Made by a program: the position numbers and the translations under genes. From Humulus lupulus (taxonomy: Eukaryota > Streptophyta > Magnoliopsida > Rosales > Cannabaceae): a stretch of DNA of 64,000 nucleotides. The stretch's first letter is position 1; each line of letters opens with the position of its first letter. The DNA is taken from NCBI RefSeq assembly GCF_963169125.1, contig NC_084795.1, positions 186,346,214 through 186,410,213 on the forward strand. Direction: 5' to 3'. Of the stretch, positions 24,201-35,800 are shown in pieces. The notes below the pieces were generated by a model that searched no databases, was not told the DNA's origin, and saw only the letters and a program-made list of their open reading frames with translations.

Positions 24201-25451
24201 GCGAGGTGTCCGCGGAACGACTTCTGCAAAAATCAAATACAAGCGTTAGAGATCCTCCCAAAAGGCAAAACAAACACAAAGAAACAAAGTTGAAAAGGAA
24301 AAGAGGAAACACTTACCAGGGATTTTGAAATCCAAAGATAGAGCTGGCACCCTCTTCAGCGGGAAGCCAGTCGTCAGGAACCAGTATTCCCGGAGGTCTG
24401 GAACCCTCGCGGTATGACAAGTGGGGCACATCACATCCGGGTGCCTTTCTAGCCTGTAAAACCCCACCTTGTCTGAGTGACCCCTCATAGGCTGAGACTT
24501 CAACCCATAAAAGTACAGCACCTCCTCCGGGGTAGGAGCTTCCAGTCTCCGGGACTTGCAAAAGATGAACCACCCCGCTAAGAGCTTGTAGCTGGGAGGA
24601 ATTAACTGGAAGGGGGCAATCCCCGCCTTCACACAGAAATTGGCGAAGTAACTCCTTAGGGGCAAGTGCGCTCCGCACACTATGTGTGCCCAACTCCAGG
24701 CACCAAAGCCCTCGTGGCTCTGGCTAGCTGACTCGCCCAGCACCGACAGACGGTGCCACATCAGACCTGGGATGTTCTTCAGGCCTGCCTCAGAGGAATA
24801 CAGCTCCAGCATGCCATAATTCCTGAAAAGGTTCGGTTTTTGGTCCATCTCCCAGATGGAACTATTGGAGGTTGGTGGGCTAGCCGCGACCGCTTTCGCC
24901 TTTCCTTTCCCCTTTCCACCAGCGACAGGAGAGCCCTTCTCTTGGGCAGAATCAGCCTCCCCCGCAGCAAGGAGTTGTTCCTTCGAGATGTTCGTCACTG
25001 GACAAAAGAAAAGAAAGAAGAAAACACTCTAAGCAGTCAGCACCCTTGTCATACCCTAGTGGTATCAAAGGCGTCGGGGAGACCCTCCTCGAAAACTGCT
25101 TGGAGAGGCTCCCACCGAGCTTACCGAGGGATTGGCACCATGCCACCCGAAGGACAGCAAGGAACCAGACTCAGACCCCGAGCCTAAGCCCACCAAAAGA
25201 AGTGTTTTTCCAGAGAAAGACACCCTAAAGGCGCTCATGCTTATGCCCTAAAACAGCAAAACAAGGGACGACTTTCCAAACGCAAATCGCCAAAACATGC
25301 AGAAAAGGCTACTTATCGACTCACAATCAATCACATGCCTACCAAAGCCCTATTCACAAATGCACATAAGCAATAATGGCAGAAACCTCTACTCTAACAA
25401 CTACCAACAACCTAAGGTTTGGGAGGAAAGAGCAAAGTAGAAATACTTACT
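21297..25451 (-). CDS. Spliced antisense gene of T1, about 1123-aa protein
   Basis: Exon model on the minus strand: 5' UTR about 25705-25607; 25520-25451; coding 24997-24317; 24223-23540; 23388-22406; 22319-21297. Donors GTAAGT at 25606, 25450 and 24316 and GTAAGC at 22405 are strong; the one at 23539 (GTCGTC) is weak and was chosen by phase. Acceptors are all CAG. The A at 25451 joins TG at 24997-24996 to form the start codon. Coding parts total 3372 nt, exactly 1124 codons with the stop. The protein has a Lys/Gly-rich N-terminus, a domain resembling the Pfam family 'putative gypsy type transposon' (about residues 100-215, HLPLRSYFANFCVKAGIAPF), a Gln-rich tract (about 570-625), and a long coiled coil (about 800-1030). 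Extra ORFs between pol and 3' LTR are known for Tat elements; the molecular function is unknown. Confidence 0.8.
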
Positions 25452-25732
25452 GATATTCGGGTAGTTGGAGGTTGAAGGAGTAACTGGATCACTGCACAGC
25501 ACGATCGCGAGAAGTAAAAGCTGCAAAGACGAACGGCGATTCAAACCAGGAACTTCGGGGAATAAACCCACTGCCAAATCAAAAAGAAAAGTTTCCAGAT
25601 ACTTACCAAAAGAAATGGCAAGTTCGGGGGAACGTAAGCTGGGAAGCCTGAGAGTTCGAAGGTTTGGAAATCTGAAAATCCTAAAGATGGAGAATCTGAA
25701 AGCGTAAAGAGGAAGAAAGGTCCTTTCCCTCG

Positions 25733-25740
25733 TTTTTATA
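25733..25740 (-). promoter_or_regulatory. TATA box of the antisense gene
   Basis: The minus strand reads CTATAAAAACGAGGG. About 30 bp downstream lies the predicted transcript start (near 25705), followed by a pyrimidine-rich leader and a consensus donor. An equivalent TATA box precedes the antisense gene of T2, so the gene seems to have a promoter separate from the LTR. Confidence 0.6.
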
Positions 25741-26195
25741 GCAGGGAAGAGGCCGTTTCGAATTCCTCAAGTGGACGGTCCCGATCTTCCCATTCCGTGT
25801 GCATCAGATCCAACGGCTGGAGAGGAAGCGACGATCCTATTTATGACTCCTCGGATGGGAATAAAGTATTTATTTCCCATCATTGCACCACCTCGGGCCC
25901 GGAGTACCATTAAAAACCGTCAAATCATTAGTTAGATGACTGACGCACGCATACTCAACCAGTCGCCTCACGCACACGTCTTGGTCGCAGAACCATTCCC
26001 AGAATGACACGTGGTCCTTGCCGCACTTGAGTACTTGATCTCAAACAGAAGAAATTCTCTTTCTTTTCCATACTAACACTCAGGCGGGAAAAAGGAACCC
26101 TTCCGGGAACACAGAAGGTGCCCCCTCGCCTAATCTAAGAAACCGATTGTACAAGCTCCCGGATCCCTCAAAGCTCCGTGACCTTGGGGGGTAAA
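25741..26195. other. Antisense promoter region and polypurine tract of T1
   Basis: Holds the upstream region of the antisense promoter; no reading frame is supported. It ends with the polypurine tract CTTGGGGGGTAAA (26183-26195) directly against the 3' LTR, the primer for plus-strand cDNA in Ty3/gypsy elements. Confidence 0.7.
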
Positions 26196-27081
26196 TGTTA
26201 TCCAGATTTCCGGATAGCGTTTAGATTGATGGCCTCGGGGAAGCAGAATTATCGATGTCTTTCACGATAGGTGACCAGAGCTCGCGGATATACAGAAAGG
26301 CTTCACCTCTCCCGCTTGGTGTCCGGATTACTCTTCCAAGCAAACACAATACGGAAACTCGTCAACTCTCCCGGACTCCCGAAGGGGTATCCTTCGGGGA
26401 AGCTCCTTCCAGGAGAAGCTCTTCGAGTGGTCTCCGCGGAAGCAGTTCCGTGCCTCGCACGGAACAAAGCCAAACGGTCGAGTCCTGGAGGAGGCATATT
26501 TGGAATGATATCCGCCTGACACAGGATCCCGCCTGACACGCCCGTCAGGTCAAAGCCGCACACATCCCAGCACGCCTAAGGGTACCTTTTCGCCTACTGT
26601 TCCGCTGACAACTTGGAAAAGACGGCTGACTTTGTGTGTTCCCCATACTTTCACGTAAATATACCCACATAGAGTCTTGTAGCCATGCTACTACAGTAAT
26701 TGTATCCCTATTTATGGCTGGTGTAATTAAGACTCATGTACGTAGAGAAAAACCCTAATCCAAAACCCTAGCTATAAAGACCCCTTCATTTTACAAGAAG
26801 GGGGACGAACAAATCATATAGCAAAAACTCTACCAAAATCTCTCTAGCTTCATCTTCTTCAAGAGAACCCGAGAGAAACATTGTGAGTGTGTGAAGTTCT
26901 TATGCACCAGCCATCTTACTGTAATCTTTTCCAAGTATAATAACATCGACTCGTGGACTAGGGCTTGTTAACGCCTGAACCACGTAAAAACACTGCTTGT
27001 TTAGTTACATTTCAGTATTTCTACAGTTCTTATCTTTTTATTATTCTGTTAGTTATTCGTTTCCGAAAAACTCGGTAAACA
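26196..27081 (+). repeat. 3' LTR of T1 (886 bp)
   Basis: Same sequence as 12506-13391 in a line-by-line reading, including the hairpin (26445-26465) and TATA box (26773-26779). It ends GGTAAACA and is followed by the second AAAAG of the target duplication. Confidence 0.95.
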
Positions 27082-27086
27082 AAAAG

Positions 27087-29149
27087 AGTCGCTACAGTTC
27101 CAAATTTACAATCCCCGCCGACCTAAGCGGCAAAAATAGGGTAAACCCCTAGTCCCTCTAAGAACTCCTTGACCGTGGCGGTCAAGCGGCCCAGTATGTA
27201 CACAACATCGCCCAAGCTCTCCACTCAGGGCTGGTTAAGCTTTTCCTTCCCTTTACCTGCACCACGTAGCACCCATGAGCCAAGGCCCAGCAAGAAAACA
27301 CAATAAAACATGATATAATACCAACAACAATCATAATAACCATTCAGGACTATCAGTCCGGTAAATAGGTGACAATAGCCAAAAGTCACAATAACGAGCA
27401 TCGCTCCCTCAAGCCATGTGACGATAGGGTCACCAGGGCTTAACTGATAAATGATTCTTTCATAAGTTTGTACAGGGCAGGTGTATGGTGATTAGTCAAC
27501 AACATAACCTCCCTCACGACTCTAGAGTCGAAGCTATGGACAACGTCCCTTAGCCACGTGACCAACGGTCACCGGGGTCGTATACCTTGGCTATAGACAT
27601 CTGGTCGTAGACCAGGCAAGCGCTTATAAATTCTTCGACCTTAGGGTCGGTCCCGCATTAATGCCATAGAGCCACTCAATGCGTGATCATCGACTTTAGA
27701 GTCGGTCCCTGACTAGTCAGTGTCTTAAACAGGTAATCAACATTCATTAGTATTTAATATGCAATCCACGTTCACATATTCAACCAACATGCCTCAATAT
27801 CAAACCATGCATGTCATATACCTGTACAGGGTGCAACTGTATTCATACATTATTTTCTTACCTCAAGTTCGAGCGAGAAGTATGATAAAGACGACCCCTG
27901 AGAACGATCGATCCTTTAGTTTCTTAGCGGTTACCTAATCACAACCAATTATAACCTCCGTTAATGAGAATCCACAATAATAGGGTCTTAACCTAAGCAC
28001 CACCCTCGGGAACTCGAAACATGCCCACACGGTGAGTAGATTCGATCCCGGGCCTTAAGGATTGAAACCCCAAGTCAAAAACCCTTAAAAACACTCAAAA
28101 CGGGGTTTGGAAGGAACAGGGTAGCGCTACAGCGCTCAACCCCTAGCGCCACAGCGCTCTACTCTGAACCTCCCAAGCGCCAGAAAGCCTCCTGAGGAGC
28201 GCTATAGCGCCCTAGGGTGGGCGCTGTAGTGCTACCTCCAGGCCCAAACTCCCCTGCACCGACCTTCTTCAAATCCTTCGATTCTAACTCGATTTCCAAG
28301 CTTCCAAATACTATTCTTGATGCCAAATGAACCCAAAAACCATCCCAACACACCCCAAACATCACAAGCATGGGAACCCTAGCCAAAACTCCCAACAAAA
28401 ACCATGAATTCATCCTAGTAATCTCAGCTGCAAAACAAACCAAAACAGAGCAAACCAGAGAAAACCATGGTTAGAAACTTACCCAAAGCTTGGCCTAGGA
28501 TGCTCTTCAATGGTGGAACACACTCCTAAACTCCCAAGGCTTGCTTCCTAAGCTTGAATCCTCAAAATTGGTTCAAAAACCACAAAGAACAGCGAGGAGA
28601 AGAAGGTACGGGAGAACTCTTTTGCATACTCTGTTTTTCCACCACTTTTCTCAGCTATCAAAGGTTATTTCTATCCTAGGGGTGAAATGTCCATTTTACC
28701 CCTAGGTCAATTAATAGTTTCTAAAGACTCCCAAGGGCATATTTGGTACTTTCCTCCTAACTCGTTAATCATAATTAACGCTCTCCAATTCCCGCTATTC
28801 TCAATGTTCTCAAATACCAATAATTCACATCCCGTTACCCTTTATCTCTCGGTAACGCTCTAATCATCAAAGTCACCCCGAGACTCAACCCAAGTCCCGA
28901 CACTTAAACCTGTTGTGACTAAACCGCTAATCAATATTCTACGATCGTCTCATGTCGAATAGCTCGAACAAACCCACATCATAATGTGGTCTCAACATAT
29001 ATCACCGACATGCATACAATCAACATTATATTATAATATAATTCTCATAAACATGCATAAACACATTAAATGGCATAATTAAACAATTATGGCCCTCCCG
29101 GCCTACTAATCCAGCCATTTAACCACATTAGGGTATCCGGGGCATTACA
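27087..29149 (-). repeat. 5' LTR of element B, outer segment
   Basis: Continues the LTR interrupted by T1 and ends GGGGCATTACA at 29149, followed by the TCAAC duplication. It contains the second copies of the palindrome array (about 27416-27720) and GC-word cassette (about 28123-28240). Substitutions against 4984-7257 are spread along its length. Confidence 0.92.
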
Positions 29150-31274
29150 TCAACCCTAATCAGATGACTGTTTCAACCCTTGAGGTTCTGGTAAACCATA
29201 CTGAGTGACCAACAAGCAAGTCACTACAGGGCTCAGCACCCAAAGGCATGCATATGATGATCAAAATGATCATACATAGCTTATAGCTCTAATCAAATGA
29301 GTGAATATCACTTGAGGTTCTAGAAAACCATACTGAGTGACTGACAAGCAAGTCACTAATTTAAATAGAAGAGTGGCTGCTGGGTAAGCCACTAGCCTTA
29401 AACAGACGAGAGACTGATGGGTAAGTCTCCAACTTAACGGATGAGTGACTTATGGGTAAGTCACACAAGCGCTTATAGTATTCATCGAACTTGAGGTCGG
29501 TCTGGCATTAATGCTCTTTGAGTCATCCAATGCAGAATGTTGATTAGATCTAATCTTTATTGGCTTGCGTTGAACACACTAAGGCTGTCCTGACTTATGA
29601 GTCAGCACCGTGTGACCAGTGCCCAGTACCACTGCCGAACTTGACTAATGAGTCATAGCTTCATAGTTGATACTGACACCTTTGCCAATTCTGACTAATT
29701 AGTCAGTGCCATGCACAAGTAAGCAATGCTATCAATATGTATCATATGTCAATTATCCAAGAGTAGGGCATTCAACATGCTTACTTAACAGTTGCTAGCA
29801 TAATTATGATCATGCACAAACACAGAGACTCAAGCTCTGATCAGCTCATACCTAATATTCATGGCATGCCCTAAACACATGTTCCTCGTGCATCGCATGT
29901 ATCACAGTTAAACATCCAACATGCATCAAGAATAACCATGCATGTCACATATGGGGTGCAGTTTTCTTACCTCCAGTTCGAGCGAGAATTAGAACACGAA
30001 TGACCCTTGAGAATGATCGATCCTTTAATCCTTTAGCGGTCACATAGTCATAACCAAATACAATCTCCGATTAATGAAAATTATCAAAGATAGGGTCTTG
30101 ACCTAAACCCCACCCTCGGGACCTCGAGACATACCCACACGGTGAGTAGATTCGATCCCGAGCCTTAAGGATTGAAACCTCGAGCCAAAGTCCCTTAAAA
30201 ACACTTAAAACGGGGTTATGAAGAAACAGGGTGGCACTACAGCGCCACCCTCCAAGCACCCCAGTGCTCAAGACAGAGACAAACTACCCTAGCCTCCTCT
30301 GCAGGTAGCGCTATAGTGCTACCTTCAGCCAGCAACTGCCCAGAAATCTCTTACTTCGATTCAACCATTTCTAACCCGAACCAAAAGCTTCCAAACATCA
30401 AATTAAGTCCCAAATGAACCCAAATACCACCTCCACATGTCCTAGGCACCACAACCCAAAGAACCCTAGCCAAAACTCCACTCAATTCCCCACTTTCCAA
30501 CCCAAAAACCAGCTGGAACTTAACTCAGAAAATAGAGCAAAAGCAATAGTTCTAATGACTAAAAACTCACCTCAATCTCAGCAACACACCCTCTTCAATG
30601 GTGGAGCATAACCCTAGCTTATTCTGACTTGGTTCCTTGGCTTGATTCCTGAAACAAAGCTTGAAAATCCAAAGAGAAATGAGGGAGAAAACCTATCAGG
30701 AGAGAAGGAGAAAGGATACTCTGTTTTTGTTACTCTTCTACAGCCTTAATGGCTTATATCAATCTCTAAGGGTGAAAAGACCTAAATGCCCTTAAGTCAT
30801 AAATAAAACCTTAACAGCCACCAAGGGAAAAACCATCCTTTCGCACCTATTTCGTTAATCATAATTAACACTCTCCAATTCCCGCTATTCTCAATATTCT
30901 CACATACCAATAATCCATATCCCATTACCCTTTAATTCCCAGTAATGTTCTAATCATTAAAATCACCCCGAGACTCAACCCAAGCCCCGAACTTAATCCC
31001 ATTATGACCAGACCGAACACTTGCATTTCATGATCGTCTCATGCCGAAAGGCTCGAAAAAATCCACATATAATGTGGTACCATTCATATCTCACCCACAT
31101 GCACGAAAATACACAATTACGCCCTCAACGAGCCAAATTACCAAAATTCCCTTATAATTATTATTACACCCATATGCATGCATATAATCATTGAGTAGCA
31201 TAATAAATCAATTATGGCCCTCCCAGCCTCCTCATCAAGGTCCTAACCCTTCTTAGGAAATTTGGGGCATTACA
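29150..31274 (-). repeat. Tekay-type solo LTR A, right segment
   Basis: Begins with the TCAAC duplicate left by B and ends TTTGGGGCATTACA. It carries a palindrome array built on GAGTGAC...AAGTCAC (29205-29465), a GC-word cassette (30231-30323) with GGTAGCGCTATAGTGCTACC, and a splice donor on the minus strand at 30570 (TTGAG/GTGAGTTT). Together with 4422-4983 it is one solo LTR. It is clearly diverged from B yet shares its layout. Confidence 0.75.
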
Positions 31275-32381
31275 TCAGGTTAAATTAAATCGATTCCTAT
31301 TCTTTTTCAAGATATAAGATCTCAACCTATATGCAAGTTTTCTACATCTCTGTGGTAAACTTAAACATATAGCAGGCATTAAGCATAGAAACCTAATTGC
31401 TACACAAGTCATACATGTACTTTAATCCAATATGTAACCTATGTCTATATAACGATAGCATATTTAATTCTCATATTTCAAATTTTGAATCAAAATCATA
31501 AATCAAGCAAATATTGATTAGATATTTAATATCATTAAGCAAACATTATATAGATTAGAATAAAGAAGAATCAATAGAACATCATAATAATATTAAATAG
31601 AAATCCAAGTGACTACATTAACCCCTAGATAGAGGTGTTTAATTCATATCAGATATGACTAAAACAACAAAATAATAATTTAGAAACATAGAATTCAAAA
31701 ACTTGAAGAAATAAAAATATGAAAGTGCATAAACAATTGCCTCGGAATCAAATTTACTCTCTAAATTCGTAATTAAAATCTGACATTCCTATAATTAAAC
31801 CCTAAAGTCTGAATTTATACTAACAAAACACGAATACCTCCTTTTTTTCATAGGCGAGCCACGACTTAGCCTTTCCTAGGTGGCGGTTCGTGTCTTTTTA
31901 AAGCACTTCAAAATCTGGTCAGTCCTCCAGGCGTTGTGGCCCTCTAAACCCAGGTCATGGCCCGTCTCTCCATGGACCTCCTGGGTTTGCCTCTGACGGC
32001 TACTAGTGTCACGACTTTATTGGCCAAGTCGTGACTCTAATTCCTTTCAGCAACCCTTCAGCCTCTGACTTTACTAGAGTCGAGGCCCTGAAGCCCATGT
32101 CGTGACTTTAATTCCATTTTTTTTTAGATTTTAACCTTTTGACATCCTTCCTTTATCAAAACTTATCACTATTCATCCTTAGCACAAATTTTAGTCAAAA
32201 AACCACCAAAAGCTCCATTTCCCACCATTTCCTCTTCTTGTAGCATTTAACTCATGATCCAAAGTACCAACCTACAACAAAGACAAAGACAAACACAAGC
32301 GTAATCTTGCACAAAAGAAACATAAAGACTCAAGATTACCACAAAAACACATTCTAAAACGACACTAAAATAAAGTTATCA
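31275..32381 (-). repeat. Athila LTR F, right segment
   Basis: Resumes TCAGGTTAAATTAAATCG after solo LTR A and ends AAAGTTATCA, followed by AACTCCCCCAAAC (polypurine tract on the minus strand). This makes it the 3' LTR of F, about 1.4 kb when joined. At 31855-32110 it holds its own word cassette, here based on GTCGTGACT and CACGACTT instead of AGCGCT. Confidence 0.8.
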
Positions 32382-32817
32382 AACTCCCCCAAACTTACTC
32401 TTTACTTGCCCTCGAGTAAAGAACACAACAATAAACAAACTCAACTAAAAACCTAAACAACAAACACACTTGAATCAAGCCGACAACAATAATTCATTCC
32501 TCAAGCTATGATGACTAACACACTTATACAATCTTCAGGAAAATCAACTTATATTCCAGAATTTCAGTCAAAACACTCTTCCAATTCACTTAAGTCTAAG
32601 CAAAAATAAAAGCTCTCAAAATCATGATTAATAAGTAAAATATATTCGAATCAATTCATTCTCACCAAAATTTTTTTTCATTACAATCAATTAATATCAT
32701 TATCCCATAAGCTTGATATACTTACTAATCTCCACTAATGTAGAAAACACATGCTCAGAAATCAATAGGGCTTTCAAAGCTTATAATTGAAGGGCTTAGG
32801 TAAAGGTAGATGAAAAG
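32382..32817 (-). other. 3' end of Athila F internal region
   Basis: Starts with the polypurine tract (plus strand AACTCCCCCAAAC) and continues TTGCCCTCGAGTAAAGAA. It parallels the sequence after the E LTR at 36606 onward, including ATAGGGCTTTCAAAG and AGGTAGAT. It is cut at AAAAG by the insertion of Athila E. No coding capacity is seen. Confidence 0.7.
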
Positions 32818-35800
32818 TGATCGTGAAAATTTAATATGAAAGTGCACGCAATCAATTCAAGTAATATAGATAGTAAATAGAGTATCGTTCCCACAAGGAC
32901 TGTTGACCAATTACCAATAATTGATTTTCAAATTCTATTTGGTGAATTAAAATTTAGATGAATAATTAAAATTAAAATGAATACTCTAAACTATGAACAA
33001 GAATTTAAATAATTGTAAGCAAAACAATGAATCAACTAACTAAAAATCAATAATAAAAAGCCTATGAATTAATTTCATAAACTTTTCATTCTATTAATTT
33101 TACTAATCAATTCTAAATCTCTTCTTCCTATTCTAATAGCAGGTTAACATAATCAATTCCTATTCTTTTTCAAGATATAAGATCTCAGCCTATATGCAGG
33201 TTTTCTACATCTCTGTGATAAACTTAAATTTATAGAAGGCATTAAGCATAGAAACATAATTACTACACAAGTCATACAGGTACTTTCGTCCAATATGTAA
33301 CCTATGTCTATATAATGATAGCATATTCAATTCTCATCTTTCGAATTTTGAATGAAAACCATTAAATCAAGTAAATAGTGATCAAGTATTTACCAGCATT
33401 AAACAAACATCATATAGATTAGAATAGAGAAGAAGTATCAATAGAATATAATAATAAAATTAAATTGAAATTCAAGTGACTACATTAATCCCTAGATAAA
33501 ATATTTAGTTCATAGCTAACATAATGAAAATAAAATTCAAATAATTATTCATAGAAAATAACCTAAAGAATTCAGATGAAAAAGAAATCTAATTACAACA
33601 GCTTTTTCTAAATCTAGGGTTTATAAAACTAAAGTTGCCTCTCAAATTCGCAAAATAATGTCCTTTAAATTGTTTTCCAAGGCTCCCAAGTGAAAAGACC
33701 ATTTTGTCCTTCAAAAAGCAGCTAAAAATTTGAAAATCGCATTGATAGCACTGTAGCGCTAGGTTTTGGGCTGTAACGACCCAAAATTACTAAAAAAAGC
33801 TTAAGGGCCTTGATTAGTGTGCCAGGAGGGCATAATTGGAAGATATATGAATTAATGGTGAAAATGCATGATTATGTGATATGCATAATCCTATGATTAT
33901 ATGGATATGTAAAATGCATGTTTATGAGTATTAGATAAGCATGCGAGCCCTGTTTAGCTTGAAAGGGCATAAATGTGATAAATTGTTGAGACCACATTAT
34001 TATGTGGATATATTTATATTGTCAGCATTCGGCACAAGCCGATCCAAGGGAACAAGTAGCGGGAAAGTCACAATGGGACCCGATACTTGACTCGGGGCAA
34101 GTCAAGGGGTATTTTGGGTATTAGACAATTATTTGGGTTATTGAGTTATGAGAATAAATAATTGGAGGCTTAGGGGGGAATACTGGGGAAATTTGCCATT
34201 TTTCCCTTGAGGATGTTTTTGGTACCCCGAGCCTTGGGATTAACTTAAGAGGTTTAAGTTAGATATGACAAAGGTAAGAAACGTTTAGAAGCCTGCCTGA
34301 AACCGACTTTATCTCTCTCATCTCTCTCTCAAGGAGTCTCTCAAGCTAGCCATTGGAAGCAAAGGATTTTTGGGCTGGAAATTCAAGAATTTGAGCTGGA
34401 GTTGTGGGGAGAATTTCTGTAGCAATCTGGAGGTTCAGACCAGGAGTTTAGGTGAGTATTGCATTGTGGTTTAGCTGACTTAATTCTATAGACTTGGGCT
34501 GAGTCCTAAGTGTTTTGGGTTCTTGATTTTGAAGATTAAATTGGGCCTAAGGCTTGGGAATTAACTCAGCAACTAGTTGGTGGACTTGCTCTTCGGTAAA
34601 GGTAAGCCTTTAGTAATGGTTTAACATCTGAATATTTGGGAATTACTGTCTATTCTAAGGAGTTTTTGAGCTTATGGGTTTCAAGATTAAAATGTTATAT
34701 TGGTGAGTTTCTAAGTTAGGTTTTTGTTGGGTTATGTTTCTGAAAACATGTTAGAATGTTTGTGGTAATTGAATTGTATCATTAGGATGATTTTAGATGG
34801 ATTTGAGTAAGGTTTGAGTGTAAAAAATTGTGGATTTTCTGGGCTTGAAGGGGTCGGGCCGTGACTCAGTTCTTGGTGTGCCGCGGCCCTTCAAAGTAGA
34901 TAGGGGCTGAGGAAGAAGGGTGGGCCGCGGCATGGGGTATGTTGGGCCATGGCCCGTGTTTGGTTTCTAGTGAGGCTAGGGCTCTAATTGGGGGCGGGCC
35001 GCGGCATAGGAAGCTTGGACCGCGGCTCTTAAGGGTATTTTTGGTATTTTGGAGGTTTAAGGTGCGGGGACTTGACCTAGGGTGCTCGGGATCGATTCCA
35101 CTACCGTGCTTGGTGGAATTGGATGTCCCGAAGGCTAGCACTTGACTCGGAAACCCTTATTCATTTATTATTGATGGAATCCTTTATCATGGTTGGGACT
35201 AAGTGTACGCTTAGGCTCGGGGAAGGATCGTGCTCGGGGGTCGTCTTTCTTAATCAAAGCACTTGGAATTAAAGGTAAGAAAACTGCACCCGTTTATGTG
35301 GATAGGATGGGAGTAAGTGTTCCCTATATTTGTATGCACTATTATATGATTGTAATAAACTATATGAATACGTTGGGACTAAGAGCTCCCTATAACTGTA
35401 TGAATGTCATGGGTGGTATTATGCCATGGGGACATGTGATAAACAACCTAAGAGTGCCAGAATCAATACTTGCACACAGGGCGCAACTCAGCCACTGGTA
35501 GCTAAGGACAACTTAATAACCACTGAGCTCGGTTTAAGCGGGTCGGAGTTAGTGGGGTGAACACTGGGCTTGGCCTAAGCAAGCCAAAGACAATAGATTA
35601 AATAGAGGGTGCGACCTAAGGGCATCGACCCTAGTTATTGCTTGACATGTGTACGTTGTTAATTTGATGTATATGGTATGCTGAATATCTAGAAACTAGA
35701 TCATTGGTGATTGACTATTGTCCTTGATTTAGTGAATGCTATGGTTTGTTGGATAATTGATTAAGGTCTTGTAAATCATTTGGATGCTCTGTGAACTATT

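Larger units (their letters stand above)
12506..27081 (+). mobile_element. Intact Tat-lineage retrotransposon T1 (14.6 kb)
   Basis: Complete element with 886-bp LTRs (12506-13391 and 26196-27081) that I could not distinguish line by line, and a perfect AAAAG duplication (12501-12505 and 27082-27086). Order: LTR, primer site, gag-pol in one frame, an internal polypurine-like tract, a 70-bp tandem array, a spliced gene on the opposite strand, polypurine tract, LTR. A second archaeal-type RNase H domain after the first RNase H is diagnostic for Tat. Identical LTRs and an open 2071-codon frame indicate very recent insertion and possible activity. It is distinctly GC-richer than the Athila sequence around it. 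Confidence 0.96.
4984..29149 (-). mobile_element. Tekay-type chromovirus B, full length, split by T1
   Basis: Complete Ty3/gypsy element on the minus strand: 3' LTR 4984-7257, internal region 7258-12302, 5' LTR 12303-12505 plus 27087-29149. The outer flanks are both TCAAC (4979-4983 and 29150-29154), a perfect five-base target duplication. Without the T1 insertion it is about 9.6 kb. LTRs of about 2.27 kb, a tRNA-iMet primer site and a chromodomain-like tail after the integrase place it with Tekay/Del chromoviruses. I counted by eye roughly 25-30 substitutions between the LTRs, about 1.2 percent. Five nonsense codons make it non-autonomous. Confidence 0.92.

Noticed and set aside
21297..25451. 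Antisense gene of T1 as a captured host gene specific to this copy
   Set aside because: T2 has the same gene in the same place and orientation, so it belongs to the lineage rather than being a recent capture.
35193..35501. 102-codon frame in solo LTR D
   Set aside because: It uses an isolated frame in noncoding LTR sequence and is not kept in related LTRs A, B or C.
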